Positions 55,441 through 64,000 of a DNA stretch of 64,000 bases are shown here, in pieces (within the stretch, counting starts at the first letter, position 1; every line of letters starts with the position of its first letter). Location: contig NZ_CABHWW010000039.1 of the NCBI RefSeq assembly GCF_902170305.1, positions 1-64,000 of the forward strand, given 5' to 3'. The notes under the pieces were generated by a model that searched no databases, had not been told where the DNA came from, and saw only the letters and a list, made by a program, of their open reading frames with translations. This DNA is from Yersinia alsatica (GTDB lineage: Bacteria > Pseudomonadota > Gammaproteobacteria > Enterobacterales > Enterobacteriaceae). A program made the position numbers and the translations under genes.

Positions 55441-57561
55441 CTACTCGGTTTGTAATCGCCACAAATGCGCGTAAACCCCGGACTGCGCCAATAACGCTTG
55501 ATGACTCCCTTGCTCTAAAACTTGCCCCTCCTTTAATACCAAAATACGATGGCACAAGCGCAATGTATTCAAACGATGTGCGATGCAAATGACAGTGCGG
55601 TTACGGATAATCTCTGGCAACTGGCGCATGATAGCCGCCTCCGATTCATAATCCAGTGCGCTGGTGGCTTCATCAAGAATTAATATTTTGGGATCTGCCA
55701 TTAATGCCCTTGCCAATGCCACCCGCTGGCGCTGCCCGCCGGATAGCATGCCACCCCGCTCACCCACGGGTGTTTGATAGCCCTGCTGCAATGACATAAT
55801 AAAGTCATGAGCGCCCGCCAGCCGCGCAATGTGTTCAACTTGCGCATCATCCGCATCAGGCCGACACTGGCATATATTGTCCCTGATGGTGCCGGAAAAC
55901 AGCACACTTTCCTGCAATACCACACTCATTTGGCAACGCAAACTGGTGGCATCGGTAATGGCTAAATCCTGCCCATCGACCAGAATCTGCCCGTGCTGCG
56001 GGGTGTATAGCCGCTGGAGTAACTTGGTCAAGGTTGACTTGCCGCAACCGGATGGCCCGGTAATACCAATAAATTCGCCCCCGGCAACCTCTAAATTAAG
56101 ATTTTGGATAACCTCGGCCGTATCAGGCCGATAGCGAAAACGCACCTGCTTGAAGGCCAAACTCCCCGCCATAGCATGGTTTGACACTAGTCCAACACTG
56201 CCCGGTTCTGTCGGATAATCCAGAATGCTGCCAATGCGCTGCAAAGAGACTTGGGTATGCTGGAAATCTTGCCATATCTGGGCCAGACGTAAGATAGGTT
56301 GCGTGACATAGCCTGAAAACAGGGTGAAAGCGATAAATTGCCCCGGGCTAAGCTCCCCGGCCAGTACCAACATCACGCCACTCCACAGCAAAATCGCCGA
56401 AGTCACTTTATTGATCAGCATGATGCCTTGTTCAGCAACATTGGCCGCCCAAGAAGAGGCAAAGGATGCTCGCACATAAGCCGCCAATGAATTGCGCCAA
56501 CTGCGGTTAAACAAACTCTCAGTAGCCGAGGTTTTGATGGTTTCCAAGCCGCTGATCGCTTCGGTTAGAAAAGCGGTATTATGGGCGCTGGCTTCATATT
56601 CACGTTCCACCCGCCGGCGCAACACGCCGCTCACTGCCCACCAAAACAGCAAATAACACCCGAGCGAGAAGATAACTATCCAGGTCAGTTGTTGGCTGTA
56701 GCAAAACATCACCGCAATAAAGGTACTGACGAAGACTAAATCCAGCAACATGGTCAGGGCTGAACCGGTTAAGAAACTGCGGATTTGCTCCATTTCCCGG
56801 ACTTTAGCGATGGTTTTCCCGGTTTGCTGTGCCGCGAAATAGCCCAGTGGCAACCCTAATAAATGACGATAAAGGCCGGTATTGAGTTCTGCGCCTACCC
56901 GGCTGGATAAATGTGAAAACAGCCAGCCGCGCAAAAAGGTATAGCAAGGCTCGGCAATCGCCAATGCAATCATGGCGGTACCCAGCACCATTAAACTGCC
57001 TACCCCACGGCTCACCAGCACTTTGTCGATCACCGTTTCAAATAGCATCGGCGTCACTAACAAGATGCCCTGCAACAGCAGTGAAACCAAAATAATGTTA
57101 CGTAACTGATGGCGATACTTAGTGATTACCGGAATAAACCAGCTAAAACCAAAAGCGGTTTTCTTTCGTGCTGAGGGTTCCGCTTTCGCTAATAAGATAG
57201 CCTCGCCACACCACAAACCGGCGAGTTCCTGCTGGCTTATCTGTTGCTGTTGCCCAGTGGCTGAGAAATAAATGAGCGCCCCTTGTTCATTAAGCGCCAG
57301 TAGTACATACCACTCAGTGCCATTACGGAACAAAATAGGCAGCGTCAGATGGCGTAAACGCTCAAATGATTGGCTAACAACTCTGGCACGCAAACCAATC
57401 CAACTTGCACTGCGGCACAGGGCAATGTTATCTATTTGCTGGGGAGCTAATCCAAGTTTGTGCGCTAACACCGGGACCTCGACGGCAAGATCAAAACAAG
57501 CCGCGGCGCGTACCAGTGCCTCCAATGGTTGAATAACCGGAGTTGACGTTGAATGCATCAT
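55441..57561 (-). CDS. Type I secretion ABC transporter, second copy (RtxE-like)
   Basis: A 706-residue HlyB-type exporter subunit. Residues ~1-130 form a C39-like domain that lacks a catalytic Cys at the expected place and has Trp-Tyr where HlyB retains a His. Membrane helices span ~150-430. The nucleotide-binding domain has Walker A GPSGCGKST, signature LSGGQRQRV, Walker B ILILDEATSALD and the H-loop IAHRLNTL, all intact. It follows the HlyD-like gene after one base. The order ABC, HlyD, ABC is that of MARTX-type rtxB-rtxD-rtxE, in which the two ATPases are thought to form a heterodimer with TolC as exit duct. Confidence 0.87.
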   Translation of the reverse strand: MMHSTSTPVIQPLEALVRAAACFDLAVEVPVLAHKLGLAPQQIDNIALCRSASWIGLRARVVSQSFERLRHLTLPILFRNGTEWYVLLALNEQGALIYFSATGQQQQISQQELAGLWCGEAILLAKAEPSARKKTAFGFSWFIPVITKYRHQLRNIILVSLLLQGILLVTPMLFETVIDKVLVSRGVGSLMVLGTAMIALAIAEPCYTFLRGWLFSHLSSRVGAELNTGLYRHLLGLPLGYFAAQQTGKTIAKVREMEQIRSFLTGSALTMLLDLVFVSTFIAVMFCYSQQLTWIVIFSLGCYLLFWWAVSGVLRRRVEREYEASAHNTAFLTEAISGLETIKTSATESLFNRSWRNSLAAYVRASFASSWAANVAEQGIMLINKVTSAILLWSGVMLVLAGELSPGQFIAFTLFSGYVTQPILRLAQIWQDFQHTQVSLQRIGSILDYPTEPGSVGLVSNHAMAGSLAFKQVRFRYRPDTAEVIQNLNLEVAGGEFIGITGPSGCGKSTLTKLLQRLYTPQHGQILVDGQDLAITDATSLRCQMSVVLQESVLFSGTIRDNICQCRPDADDAQVEHIARLAGAHDFIMSLQQGYQTPVGERGGMLSGGQRQRVALARALMADPKILILDEATSALDYESEAAIMRQLPEIIRNRTVICIAHRLNTLRLCHRILVLKEGQVLEQGSHQALLAQSGVYAHLWRLQTE

Positions 57562-57562
57562 C

Positions 57563-58957
57563 TCAACGCTCCCTCATGGCTTCTGATTGATACTGCTGCA
57601 ATGGGCTCAGCAAGTAATCAATCACCCGGCGACGGCCGGTTTTAATTTCCACACTGACCGCCATGCCCGCAGAGAGACGCACCGGACGCCCCTCGACGCT
57701 CAGCGTATCGCTATCGAGCCGAACCCGCGCAGGGAACACCAAACCTTGCTGTTGATCTTCCATCGCATCACGCGAGATATGTTTGACTTCACCTGAAAGA
57801 GTGCCGAATCGGGTATAGGGGAAACTGTCTACTTTGACTTCTACCGCCTGCCCCGGCAGAACAAAACCGACATCTTTATTCAGGATCATCACATCCAGTT
57901 CCAGTGGGTAATTTTCTGGTACCAGCACCATCAGCGGTTGAGCGGTGGTGACCACCCCGCCAAGGGTATGTACCGCCAATTGCTGGATAACACCACTCAC
58001 TGGCGCACGCAAAGTTTGCTGCCGTTGCCTTTCTACCGACTTAATCAGCTCTTGCTGCAATTGATTGATAACTTCGTGGGTTTTGTTTAATTGCTCCTGA
58101 TAACTTCGTTTCTTTTCAGCCATATAATGCAATCGTGTTTGGCTGAGATTGCGCTCTTTCGCTTGTAAGATAGCGAGTTCATTTTGCATACGGCTGGCTT
58201 CCGCTTTGGCATTTAGCCACTCCCGCTCTTGGATTAATAACTCAACTTCAGCAATAGCTTTAGATTTGGCGAGTGTCTGCAATGCTTGTAACCGCTGATA
58301 AATGTTTTTCATCAAGGTTTTTTGGTTGGCAATGCTGGCAGCGGCTGACTGCATATGTGCCTGATTAACGGCCAGTTCACTCTCTTGGCGCGCCAGTTCG
58401 GCATTATCCTCATCATGCTTTTTTATCAAAAGTGACTTCGCCGTCATGACCAGTTCCTCAGCGCTGCCATCAGGGGAGACAAAATTCGCCAGCGGATCAT
58501 CGGTCAGTAATGCCGTGACTTGAGCAGCTTCAAGTAAACGATGTATTAATTGTTGATTGATATTGCCGACCTCAGCATCAATGCCAATTGGATTTAGCTC
58601 AATTAGCACCTGACCGGCGCTGACATGGTCACCATCACCAACATGAATGGCGGCTACCACTCCGGGCTCAAAGGGTTGGATGACTTTGGAGTGTTCGGAG
58701 ACAATCACCTTGCCATTGGCTGAGGCGTGGATATCTAATTTACCGATTATTGACCAAGCCAATACCAGCAGTAATGTCAGCGCCAGAAACCAAGCAGTAC
58801 GCCGCGCCAATGGCGACACCGGACGCTCAACGATATCCAGATAAGCGGGAAGAAAATCATATTCATCGCGGGTTTTTCCTTGCGCGAAGTGGCGCTGCCA
58901 GCGCTGTTTCAAGGCATTCACCCAGGACAATTTAGCCAGATATTGCATCAATTTCAT
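57563..58957 (-). CDS. Type I secretion membrane-fusion protein (HlyD/RtxD-like)
   Basis: A 464-residue HlyD-family adaptor. A cytosolic N-terminus (RDEYDFLPAYLDIVERPVSPLARR) precedes one transmembrane helix at residues ~52-72. A lipoyl-like domain half (GKVIVSEHSKVIQPFEPGVVAAIHVGDGDHVSAGQVL), a long coiled coil (~120-320), and the closing beta domain (LRAPVSGVIQQLAVHTLGGVVTTAQPLMVLVPE) follow. The C-terminal YLLSPLQQYQSEAMRER closely resembles the end of E. coli HlyD. Its start overlaps the stop of the upstream ABC gene by four bases. It should bridge both ABC subunits to TolC. Confidence 0.92.
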   Translation of the reverse strand: MKLMQYLAKLSWVNALKQRWQRHFAQGKTRDEYDFLPAYLDIVERPVSPLARRTAWFLALTLLLVLAWSIIGKLDIHASANGKVIVSEHSKVIQPFEPGVVAAIHVGDGDHVSAGQVLIELNPIGIDAEVGNINQQLIHRLLEAAQVTALLTDDPLANFVSPDGSAEELVMTAKSLLIKKHDEDNAELARQESELAVNQAHMQSAAASIANQKTLMKNIYQRLQALQTLAKSKAIAEVELLIQEREWLNAKAEASRMQNELAILQAKERNLSQTRLHYMAEKKRSYQEQLNKTHEVINQLQQELIKSVERQRQQTLRAPVSGVIQQLAVHTLGGVVTTAQPLMVLVPENYPLELDVMILNKDVGFVLPGQAVEVKVDSFPYTRFGTLSGEVKHISRDAMEDQQQGLVFPARVRLDSDTLSVEGRPVRLSAGMAVSVEIKTGRRRVIDYLLSPLQQYQSEAMRER

Positions 58958-61080
58958 TTTGATTCCTCATGGCTAAAGTCAGCTTGTTGCCGCCAAAGTT
59001 GGGCATAGGTGCCGTCGAGCGCCAATAACGCATCGTGACTGGCCAGTTCGGTCACTTGGCCCTGAGTAATAACGGCAATACGGTGGCAATGTCGTACGGT
59101 TGAAAGACGGTGAGCAATGGTAATCACGGTACGATTGGCGATAATACGCGACATATTTTTCTGCACTTCAGCTTGTGATTCATCGTCCAGCGCACTGGTC
59201 GCTTCATCAAAAATCAATACCCGGGGATTGGCCAGCAGGGTTCGAGCAATTGCAATCCGTTGACGTTGCCCGCCAGACAGCGATGCCCCGCCCTCTGACA
59301 GTAGCGTGTCATAGCCAAGCGGCAGAGCAAGAATGAAGGTATGAGCGCCCGCCAACGAAGCCGCCTCAACCACCTCACTAAGGGGTGCAGTGGGCCGAGA
59401 ATAGGCAATGTTTTCACGCACCGTCCTGTTAAACAGGTAGTTTTCCTGCATCACCACCCCGACTTGCCGCCGCAAATATTCAGGAGAGAAACGGTTTATT
59501 GGGTGACCATCTATACTTATCTCCCCCTGTTCAGCGATATACAGGCGCTGCAATAACCGGGCGACGGTACTTTTCCCCGAACCGGATGGCCCGACTAACC
59601 CGATATGCTCCCCGGCTTGTAGTGACAGTGAAAAATGGCGCAGCACTGGATCAAGATCAGGGCGATAGCGGAAAGTGACATTCTCCAGTGAAATATGGCC
59701 GCGGATCTGGCTATCAGAAGGTACGGTCCCTGTGGCTTGCTCCACCGGTAAACTCAAAATATCAGCGATAAGAGTCAGCCCGACTTGGGCCCGAATGCTC
59801 TGTTGCCATAAATCAACCAGCTTACTCATTGGCATTAATGCCTGAACCGCCAACATGTTAAAGGCAATCAACTGCCCGATACTGAGCTGCACCGACATCA
59901 CTTGATAGGCTCCAACCACAATAACTAGCGCCCCAGCCAGCTTTTGCAACAACTGGGCACTCTGGCTACTGAAGTTTTGCAGATTCTGCACCTTAAAATT
60001 CGCTTGGGCATAATCACGCGTTTGTATTTCCCAGCGTTGTTGCATTTGCGGTTCTAATGCCAGACTTTTTACCGTTTCAACCCCAGACAGGGTTTCAGTT
60101 AAAAATGCGCCATTTTGTGCGGCGCAGGTGCACAATACGCTGACTTTCTTTTGCAGCGGGCGCGTGCTAAGTGCGGCTAATAACAGATAAAAAGGCAGTG
60201 TGGCGAGAACAATGAGTGTCAGCAGCGGAGAGATACACCACATGACAATAAACAGCACCAGGGTAAAAACAACATCAACACATAATGTCAGTGCAGAACC
60301 GGTGATGAATTCGCGAATATTATCGAGTTCACGCACTCGGGCAACAATATTACCCACATGACGTTGCTTAAAATAACTTAGAGGTAATTTAATTAAGTGA
60401 TTAAATAACTTTCCACCCAATAAAATATCCACCCGCGTCGTAGTATGAGTGAAAATATATTCACGCAGGAATTTCAGCACCACTTCATATATACCTGTTA
60501 CTAATAATACAATAATTAATACATCAAGGGTTGTCAGCGCATTATGAACTAAGACTTTATCCATAATAACTTGAAAGAAAAGTGGCGATATGAGTGCCAG
60601 AAACTGTAATAATAGAGACAACACCAAGACCTGAGTCAGTGATTTTCGGTGATGGAGTAAAGCAGGAATAAACCAGCGAATATCAAAGCGTGAGTGACTG
60701 CAATAGAGAACAACGCCACCCCACAAGGCACTAAGCTCATGATGATTAATGATTTTGGGTTGTTGGCTGTCGGCGTATTGCAGCAATGCCTGATTGTCAC
60801 TCAGCCGAGCCAATAAAATAAACCGGCCCTGTGTATCGCGAAATGCGAGTGGTAACTGTTCTGGCTTGACTCTATTTAGTGACTGTTTTTTGACTTTAAG
60901 ACGTGTTGGGGTGGTTCGTGATAATGTTGAGAGATATTGCTGCAATAAGCTGAGCGTTGCCATTGCTGAAATTTCAATATTAGCATTTTGTCTAAATATC
61001 TTCACAGGCTCCGCGCTAAATCCCGCTAAGCTGAGTAATCTCGCCGCACATACCAAAGAGGAGTGAACGTGGTTTTCCAT
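58954..61080 (-). CDS. Type I secretion ABC transporter, first copy (RtxB-like)
   Basis: A 708-residue HlyB-type subunit and first gene of the operon. A C39-like N-terminal domain (~1-135) lacks the protease Cys-His pair, so no leader peptidase activity is expected. Membrane helices span ~155-440. The ATPase domain is intact: GPSGSGKST, LSGGQRQRI, VLIFDEATSALD, IAHRLSTV. It is similar to, but clearly diverged from, the second ABC gene, which argues for a heterodimer rather than a recent duplication. No RTX toxin, acyltransferase or other cargo gene lies on either side. The ribosome-binding site is weak. Confidence 0.88.
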   Translation of the reverse strand: MENHVHSSLVCAARLLSLAGFSAEPVKIFRQNANIEISAMATLSLLQQYLSTLSRTTPTRLKVKKQSLNRVKPEQLPLAFRDTQGRFILLARLSDNQALLQYADSQQPKIINHHELSALWGGVVLYCSHSRFDIRWFIPALLHHRKSLTQVLVLSLLLQFLALISPLFFQVIMDKVLVHNALTTLDVLIIVLLVTGIYEVVLKFLREYIFTHTTTRVDILLGGKLFNHLIKLPLSYFKQRHVGNIVARVRELDNIREFITGSALTLCVDVVFTLVLFIVMWCISPLLTLIVLATLPFYLLLAALSTRPLQKKVSVLCTCAAQNGAFLTETLSGVETVKSLALEPQMQQRWEIQTRDYAQANFKVQNLQNFSSQSAQLLQKLAGALVIVVGAYQVMSVQLSIGQLIAFNMLAVQALMPMSKLVDLWQQSIRAQVGLTLIADILSLPVEQATGTVPSDSQIRGHISLENVTFRYRPDLDPVLRHFSLSLQAGEHIGLVGPSGSGKSTVARLLQRLYIAEQGEISIDGHPINRFSPEYLRRQVGVVMQENYLFNRTVRENIAYSRPTAPLSEVVEAASLAGAHTFILALPLGYDTLLSEGGASLSGGQRQRIAIARTLLANPRVLIFDEATSALDDESQAEVQKNMSRIIANRTVITIAHRLSTVRHCHRIAVITQGQVTELASHDALLALDGTYAQLWRQQADFSHEESK

Positions 61081-61469
61081 AAATTACATTGTCCATTATT
61101 TCATCGTAAGGAACAGATAAGTTTCGATGTGCTAAAAATATAACTATGGAATTGTATAGCTTCTTTTATAAACCAATCTCATAAAGTAAGAAGTTTTAAT
61201 ATCCAATATCTCAAAAGTTCTTTAATGCCATTTGAAAAAATAAAACTGATATAAAAAACGAACAAGAATAAGACACCAAAGATATAAATCAGCGCTCTTG
61301 CATTAATTTTTGAGGGTGGAAAACACAACATTATCAACTACTGATGACTTCACATTTATTGATTTGTATCGCCAAATCCTCATCACTTTGTGTGATAATT
61401 TCGCCATGATTTATAGTCCTTATGATTGACTACCGCCGTTTTGTCACTGATAACAGGAATTTCCCCAGC
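61081..61469. promoter_or_regulatory. Divergent AT-rich region between the secretion operon and fhs
   Basis: No gene is visible. A TTGATTTGTATCGC at 61359-61372 matches the FNR consensus (TTGAT-N4-ATCAA) except for the last two bases, and TGTGTGATAATTTCGCCA follows at about 61390; both are weak hints. An in-frame ATG for fhs at 61422 lies within it. Confidence 0.35.
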
Positions 61470-63227
61470 ATGACACCCACTCTACCGTCTACTGCCGATG
61501 ATCTCTCCCCAATACCCTATGCGAGTCATGACGCAAACTTGCAACCTATCCAGCATATTGCGCAGCAATTAGGCCTCACTGCCGAGGATTTAATTCCCTA
61601 TGGGCATCATATGGCGAAAGTCGATATCAGTGCCTTACGCCCCGGTAAAGTGCGCGGTAAACTGATTCTGGTTTCCAGCATTACGCCCACGCCAATGGGA
61701 GAAGGCAAAACGGTCACCACCATTGGATTAAGTCAGGGAATCAACCAGTTAGGCCACCGCGGCGTGGCATGCATCCGCCAACCTAGTCTTGGCCCGGTCT
61801 TTGGTGTGAAAGGGGGAGCCGCAGGCGGTGGTGCCGCACAAGTGTTACCGATGGAGAAATTAAACCTGCATCTTACGGGGGATATTCATGCCATCAGCGC
61901 CGCACATAATCTGGCCGCGGCCGCACTGGATGCCCGTCTGTATCATGAACAGCGGCTGGGGCCAGCCTTTAGTCAACAAACCGGTATGCCACTGCTGAAT
62001 ATTGATGCTCAGCAGATTCTGTGGCCACGTGTGGTTGATCATAATGATCGTGCATTGCGCCACATTAAAGTGGGAGTGGGCGGCGGAACTCATGGTGTTG
62101 AACGCCACGATCACGTCGAGATAACCGCAGCATCAGAGTTGATGGCTATTCTGGCGTTATCGGAAAACTTGCAAGATATGCGGCAACGTATTGGCCGGAT
62201 CATTTTGGCAAAAACCACCGGCGGTGAGCCGATTACGGCGGATGATCTGGGGGTTGCTGGGGCCATGACCGCATTAATGAAAGAGACCATTCATCCAACA
62301 TTAATGCAGACCAGCGAACACACTCCGGTATTGATCCATGCCGGACCATTTGCCAATATCGCGCACGGGAACTCTTCAGTGCTGGCCGACCGTTTAGGGC
62401 TACAGTTAGCGGATTACGTGGTCACCGAGGCCGGTTTCGGCTCCGATATGGGAATGGAAAAGTTCTTTAATATCAAATATCGCCAATCCGGTATTGCCCC
62501 CTCTTGTGTGGTGCTGGTTGTCACAATCCGGAGCCTGAAAGCCAATAGCGGCGCTTTTGACATCAAACCGGGCCAGCCACTGCCCGCTGAAATTCTCAGC
62601 ACCAATATTCCGTTGCTCAGTCAAGGTTGCGCCAATCTGAAATGGCATATTAATCATGCCAAAAGCTATGGTCTGCCGGTGGTGGTCGCGGTCAACTGCT
62701 TCCCCGACGACAGCGCAGAGGAACTGGCCTTTGTCAGCGACTATGCATTATCGGCCGGGGCTGTAGCCTGCGAAATCAGTGAAGCATTTGCCAAAGGCGG
62801 TGCCGGGACCACTGCGCTGGCGCAGCAAGTTATCAATGCTTGTGCCGAAGCTCAAGAACCCACCTTGCCTTACCCTGACCAGGCCTCACTGGAGCAAAAA
62901 ATTGCCGCTCTGGCTCAAAATTATGGTGCTCGCGACATCACCTATACATCCCAGGCACGCCAGCAACTTGCGGCGATAACCGCGGCAGGTTTTGCTCATT
63001 TGCCGCTGTGTATGGCCAAAACTCCCCTGTCTATCAGCGCCGACCCTCGCTTGAAGAATGTCCCACAAGATTTTGTCTTGCCTATCACCGCCTGCGCGGT
63101 GTCAGCCGGAGCCGGTTTTGTCCGCATCTATGCTGGGGATATTATGACCATGCCCGGCCTTGGCACTCAGCCAGCGTATTATCATATTGATATAGATGAC
63201 GAAGGGCACATTTGCGGGTTAAGCTAG
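61470..63227 (+). CDS. fhs: Formate-tetrahydrofolate ligase (Fhs)
   Basis: A 585-residue ligase that makes 10-formyl-tetrahydrofolate from formate, THF and ATP. Family blocks are [19 protein letters not shown] (the P-loop region), [48 protein letters not shown] and [13 protein letters not shown]. The enzyme is usual in acetogens and Gram-positives and patchy in enterobacteria, where it can feed formate carbon into purines during fermentation. Two starts are possible: ATG 61422 without a site, or ATG 61470 with CAGGAA ten bases upstream, which I prefer. Even so the N-terminus is somewhat longer than in clostridial enzymes. It stands alone between the secretion operon and ydgK. Confidence 0.93.
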   Translation: MTPTLPSTADDLSPIPYASHDANLQPIQHIAQQLGLTAEDLIPYGHHMAKVDISALRPGKVRGKLILVSSITPTPMGEGKTVTTIGLSQGINQLGHRGVACIRQPSLGPVFGVKGGAAGGGAAQVLPMEKLNLHLTGDIHAISAAHNLAAAALDARLYHEQRLGPAFSQQTGMPLLNIDAQQILWPRVVDHNDRALRHIKVGVGGGTHGVERHDHVEITAASELMAILALSENLQDMRQRIGRIILAKTTGGEPITADDLGVAGAMTALMKETIHPTLMQTSEHTPVLIHAGPFANIAHGNSSVLADRLGLQLADYVVTEAGFGSDMGMEKFFNIKYRQSGIAPSCVVLVVTIRSLKANSGAFDIKPGQPLPAEILSTNIPLLSQGCANLKWHINHAKSYGLPVVVAVNCFPDDSAEELAFVSDYALSAGAVACEISEAFAKGGAGTTALAQQVINACAEAQEPTLPYPDQASLEQKIAALAQNYGARDITYTSQARQQLAAITAAGFAHLPLCMAKTPLSISADPRLKNVPQDFVLPITACAVSAGAGFVRIYAGDIMTMPGLGTQPAYYHIDIDDEGHICGLS

Positions 63228-63266
63228 CCTCATACAACCTCAGGTAAAAAGGTAATAAGGTTTATT

Positions 63267-63710
63267 ATGTCTCAACAGCAGGAATATCAACGTATTGGTG
63301 GCTGGTTATTGGCCCCGCTGGCCTATTTGATTGTGACATTACTCAGTGCCAGCTTAATGTTGGCATTGTATGCCATGGCTATTTTTACACCGGAATCCAG
63401 AGAGTATTTGGTCACCAATTCGCAGGCATTTACGCTGCAGTGGTATTTCTCGGTTGTAACCACTATTTTAATGTGGATTTATACAATATGGGTTATCTGG
63501 CTATTGTGTAGCCGCTCACAACGTTTCCCCCAATGGTTTATTTTATGGTTATTGTTAACCGTATTATTGGCATTAAAGGCATTCGCGTTTTCCCCTATCA
63601 GCGATGATATCGCCTTGCGCACCTTAGGTTGGCCTCTGCTGGCGGCGGCTGTTTTTGTTCCCTATATCAAACGTTCTCAGCGGGTGAAAGCCACATTTAC
63701 CGAAAAATAA
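63267..63710 (+). CDS. ydgK: Inner-membrane protein YdgK (DUF2569)
   Basis: A 147-residue protein with four predicted transmembrane helices that matches E. coli YdgK (GGWLLAPLAYLIVTLLSASLMLALYA; LLTVLLALKAFAFSPISDDIALRTLGWPLLAAAVFVPYIKRSQRVKATF). Function is unknown. It precedes rsxA, as in E. coli. The genes blr and cnu, which lie between ydgJ and ydgK in E. coli, are not visible here. Confidence 0.93.
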   Translation: MSQQQEYQRIGGWLLAPLAYLIVTLLSASLMLALYAMAIFTPESREYLVTNSQAFTLQWYFSVVTTILMWIYTIWVIWLLCSRSQRFPQWFILWLLLTVLLALKAFAFSPISDDIALRTLGWPLLAAAVFVPYIKRSQRVKATFTEK

Positions 63711-63786
63711 GCGTATTTAAGGGAGTTAGACCATTTTTTGCTATCCTCAAAGGATTTTGAGTTGCCGTTAGGTCGCCATTGAATAA

Positions 63787-63820
63787 ACCCAAGGAGTTGA
63801 GATAACTCAATGACTTGGGT
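63787..63820. repeat. Two-part palindrome between ydgK and rsxA
   Basis: The outer arms ACCCAAG (63787-63793) and CTTGGGT (63814-63820) enclose GAGTT (63794-63798) and AACTC (63804-63808). It resembles the palindromic intergenic elements scattered in Yersinia chromosomes, judged by eye only. Confidence 0.55.
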
Positions 63821-63904
63821 GAATGATGGCCACTGACAGTCCGGTATTTTGAAATAGGATAGAGATAAATCGTAATAACCTTGCACTTCATCTGTTGTCG
63901 TCAG

Positions 63905-63941
63905 GCCGCCAATTTTGGATAATAGGCGGCTTTTATTTTTT
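63905..63941 (+). terminator. Rho-independent terminator immediately upstream of rsxA
   Basis: The arms GCCGCC (63905-63910) and GGCGGC (63925-63930) are followed by TTTTATTTTTTT. It ends 11 bases before the rsxA ATG, so it either closes ydgK transcription or works as a leader attenuator for rsx. Confidence 0.85.
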
Positions 63942-63952
63942 TAGGCTCCGCA

Positions 63953-64000
63953 ATGACTGAATACCTGCTCCTGTTTGTCGGTACTGTTTTGGTAAACAAC
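63953..64000 (+). CDS. rsxA: RsxA, electron transport complex subunit, first 16 codons (cut by window end)
   Basis: The ATG at 63953 opens a frame whose 16 residues read MTEYLLLFVGTVLVNN, which matches the start of RsxA/RnfA. The gene runs off the window. RsxA is a membrane subunit of the Rsx (Rnf-type) complex that keeps the SoxR iron-sulfur cluster reduced. The position after ydgK is as in E. coli. A short AGG lies nine bases upstream. Confidence 0.9.
   Translation, partial: MTEYLLLFVGTVLVNN

Noticed and set aside
58954-61080. N-terminal C39 domain considered as a functional bacteriocin-leader peptidase
   Set aside because: The catalytic Cys and His of C39 peptidases are not present at the expected places; it fits the inactive C39-like domain of HlyB-type exporters.
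63677-63886. 69-codon minus-strand frame overlapping the ydgK 3' end
   Set aside because: It overlaps conserved ydgK and runs through the palindrome; no convincing start site and a second overlapping frame is equally open, so open by chance is more likely.

Overview
The window looks like a chromosomal segment of a Yersinia, most likely of the Y. enterocolitica group. Three things suggest this. Gene order follows the replication-terminus region of enterobacteria (ydfG, ynfA-ynfB-ynfD, clcB-bioD2-mlc-ynfL-ynfM, tus-fumC-manA-ydgA, malI-malX-malY-add-ydgJ, ydgK-rsxA). A BlaA-type class A beta-lactamase sits between ynfM and tus. Base composition and intergenic palindromes fit as well. A recognisable Ter site lies just upstream of tus, so the segment is close to where replication ends. 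Species assignment is inference; no database search was possible.

Layout. 1-2239: the 5' part of a secreted protein gene on the minus strand, a decayed stretch of about 1.1 kb, then ydfG. 2291-4942: a repeat-rich type V autotransporter. 5177-12470: conserved small genes, the ClcB channel, BioD2, the glucose-PTS repressor Mlc, YnfL and YnfM. 12631-15357: a small membrane SHOCT protein, blaA, and tus with its Ter site. 15481-19570: an inserted sugar-PTS cassette (RpiR regulator, IICB permease, RpiB/AlsI-type isomerase, Rpe/AlsE-type epimerase) whose enzymes fit D-allose or a related rare hexose. 19636-26263: fumC, manA, ydgA, then a LysR gene beside a secreted beta-propeller gene. 26350-30629: malI, malX and malY with MalI operators. 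30786-34444: GntR regulator, mannonate-dehydratase-like enzyme and EIIBC permease. 34614-37930: add, a YfeH-type symporter and ydgJ. 38045-46557: an L-arabinose cluster (araC, araH, araG, araF, then divergent araB and araA; no araD). 46680-47825: a lone AAA ATPase. 48012-53518: the yjhI-F-G-H sugar-acid (xylonate-type) module. 53932-55344: a 6-phospho-beta-glucosidase. 55441-61080: an ABC-HlyD-ABC type I secretion operon arranged like rtxB-rtxD-rtxE, without a toxin gene. 61470-63227: formate-tetrahydrofolate ligase. 63267-64000: ydgK and the first 16 codons of rsxA.

How it works together. The conserved backbone is interrupted by carbohydrate-uptake modules: three glucose-superfamily PTS permeases, none with its own IIA domain, plus arabinose ABC transport, a GntP symporter and a phospho-beta-glucosidase. 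Mlc, which controls PTS genes, is in the same window. Surface and secretion functions (autotransporter, orphan type I exporter) and the resistance gene are further accessory additions. I found no insertion sequences, phage genes, tRNA genes or CRISPR arrays.
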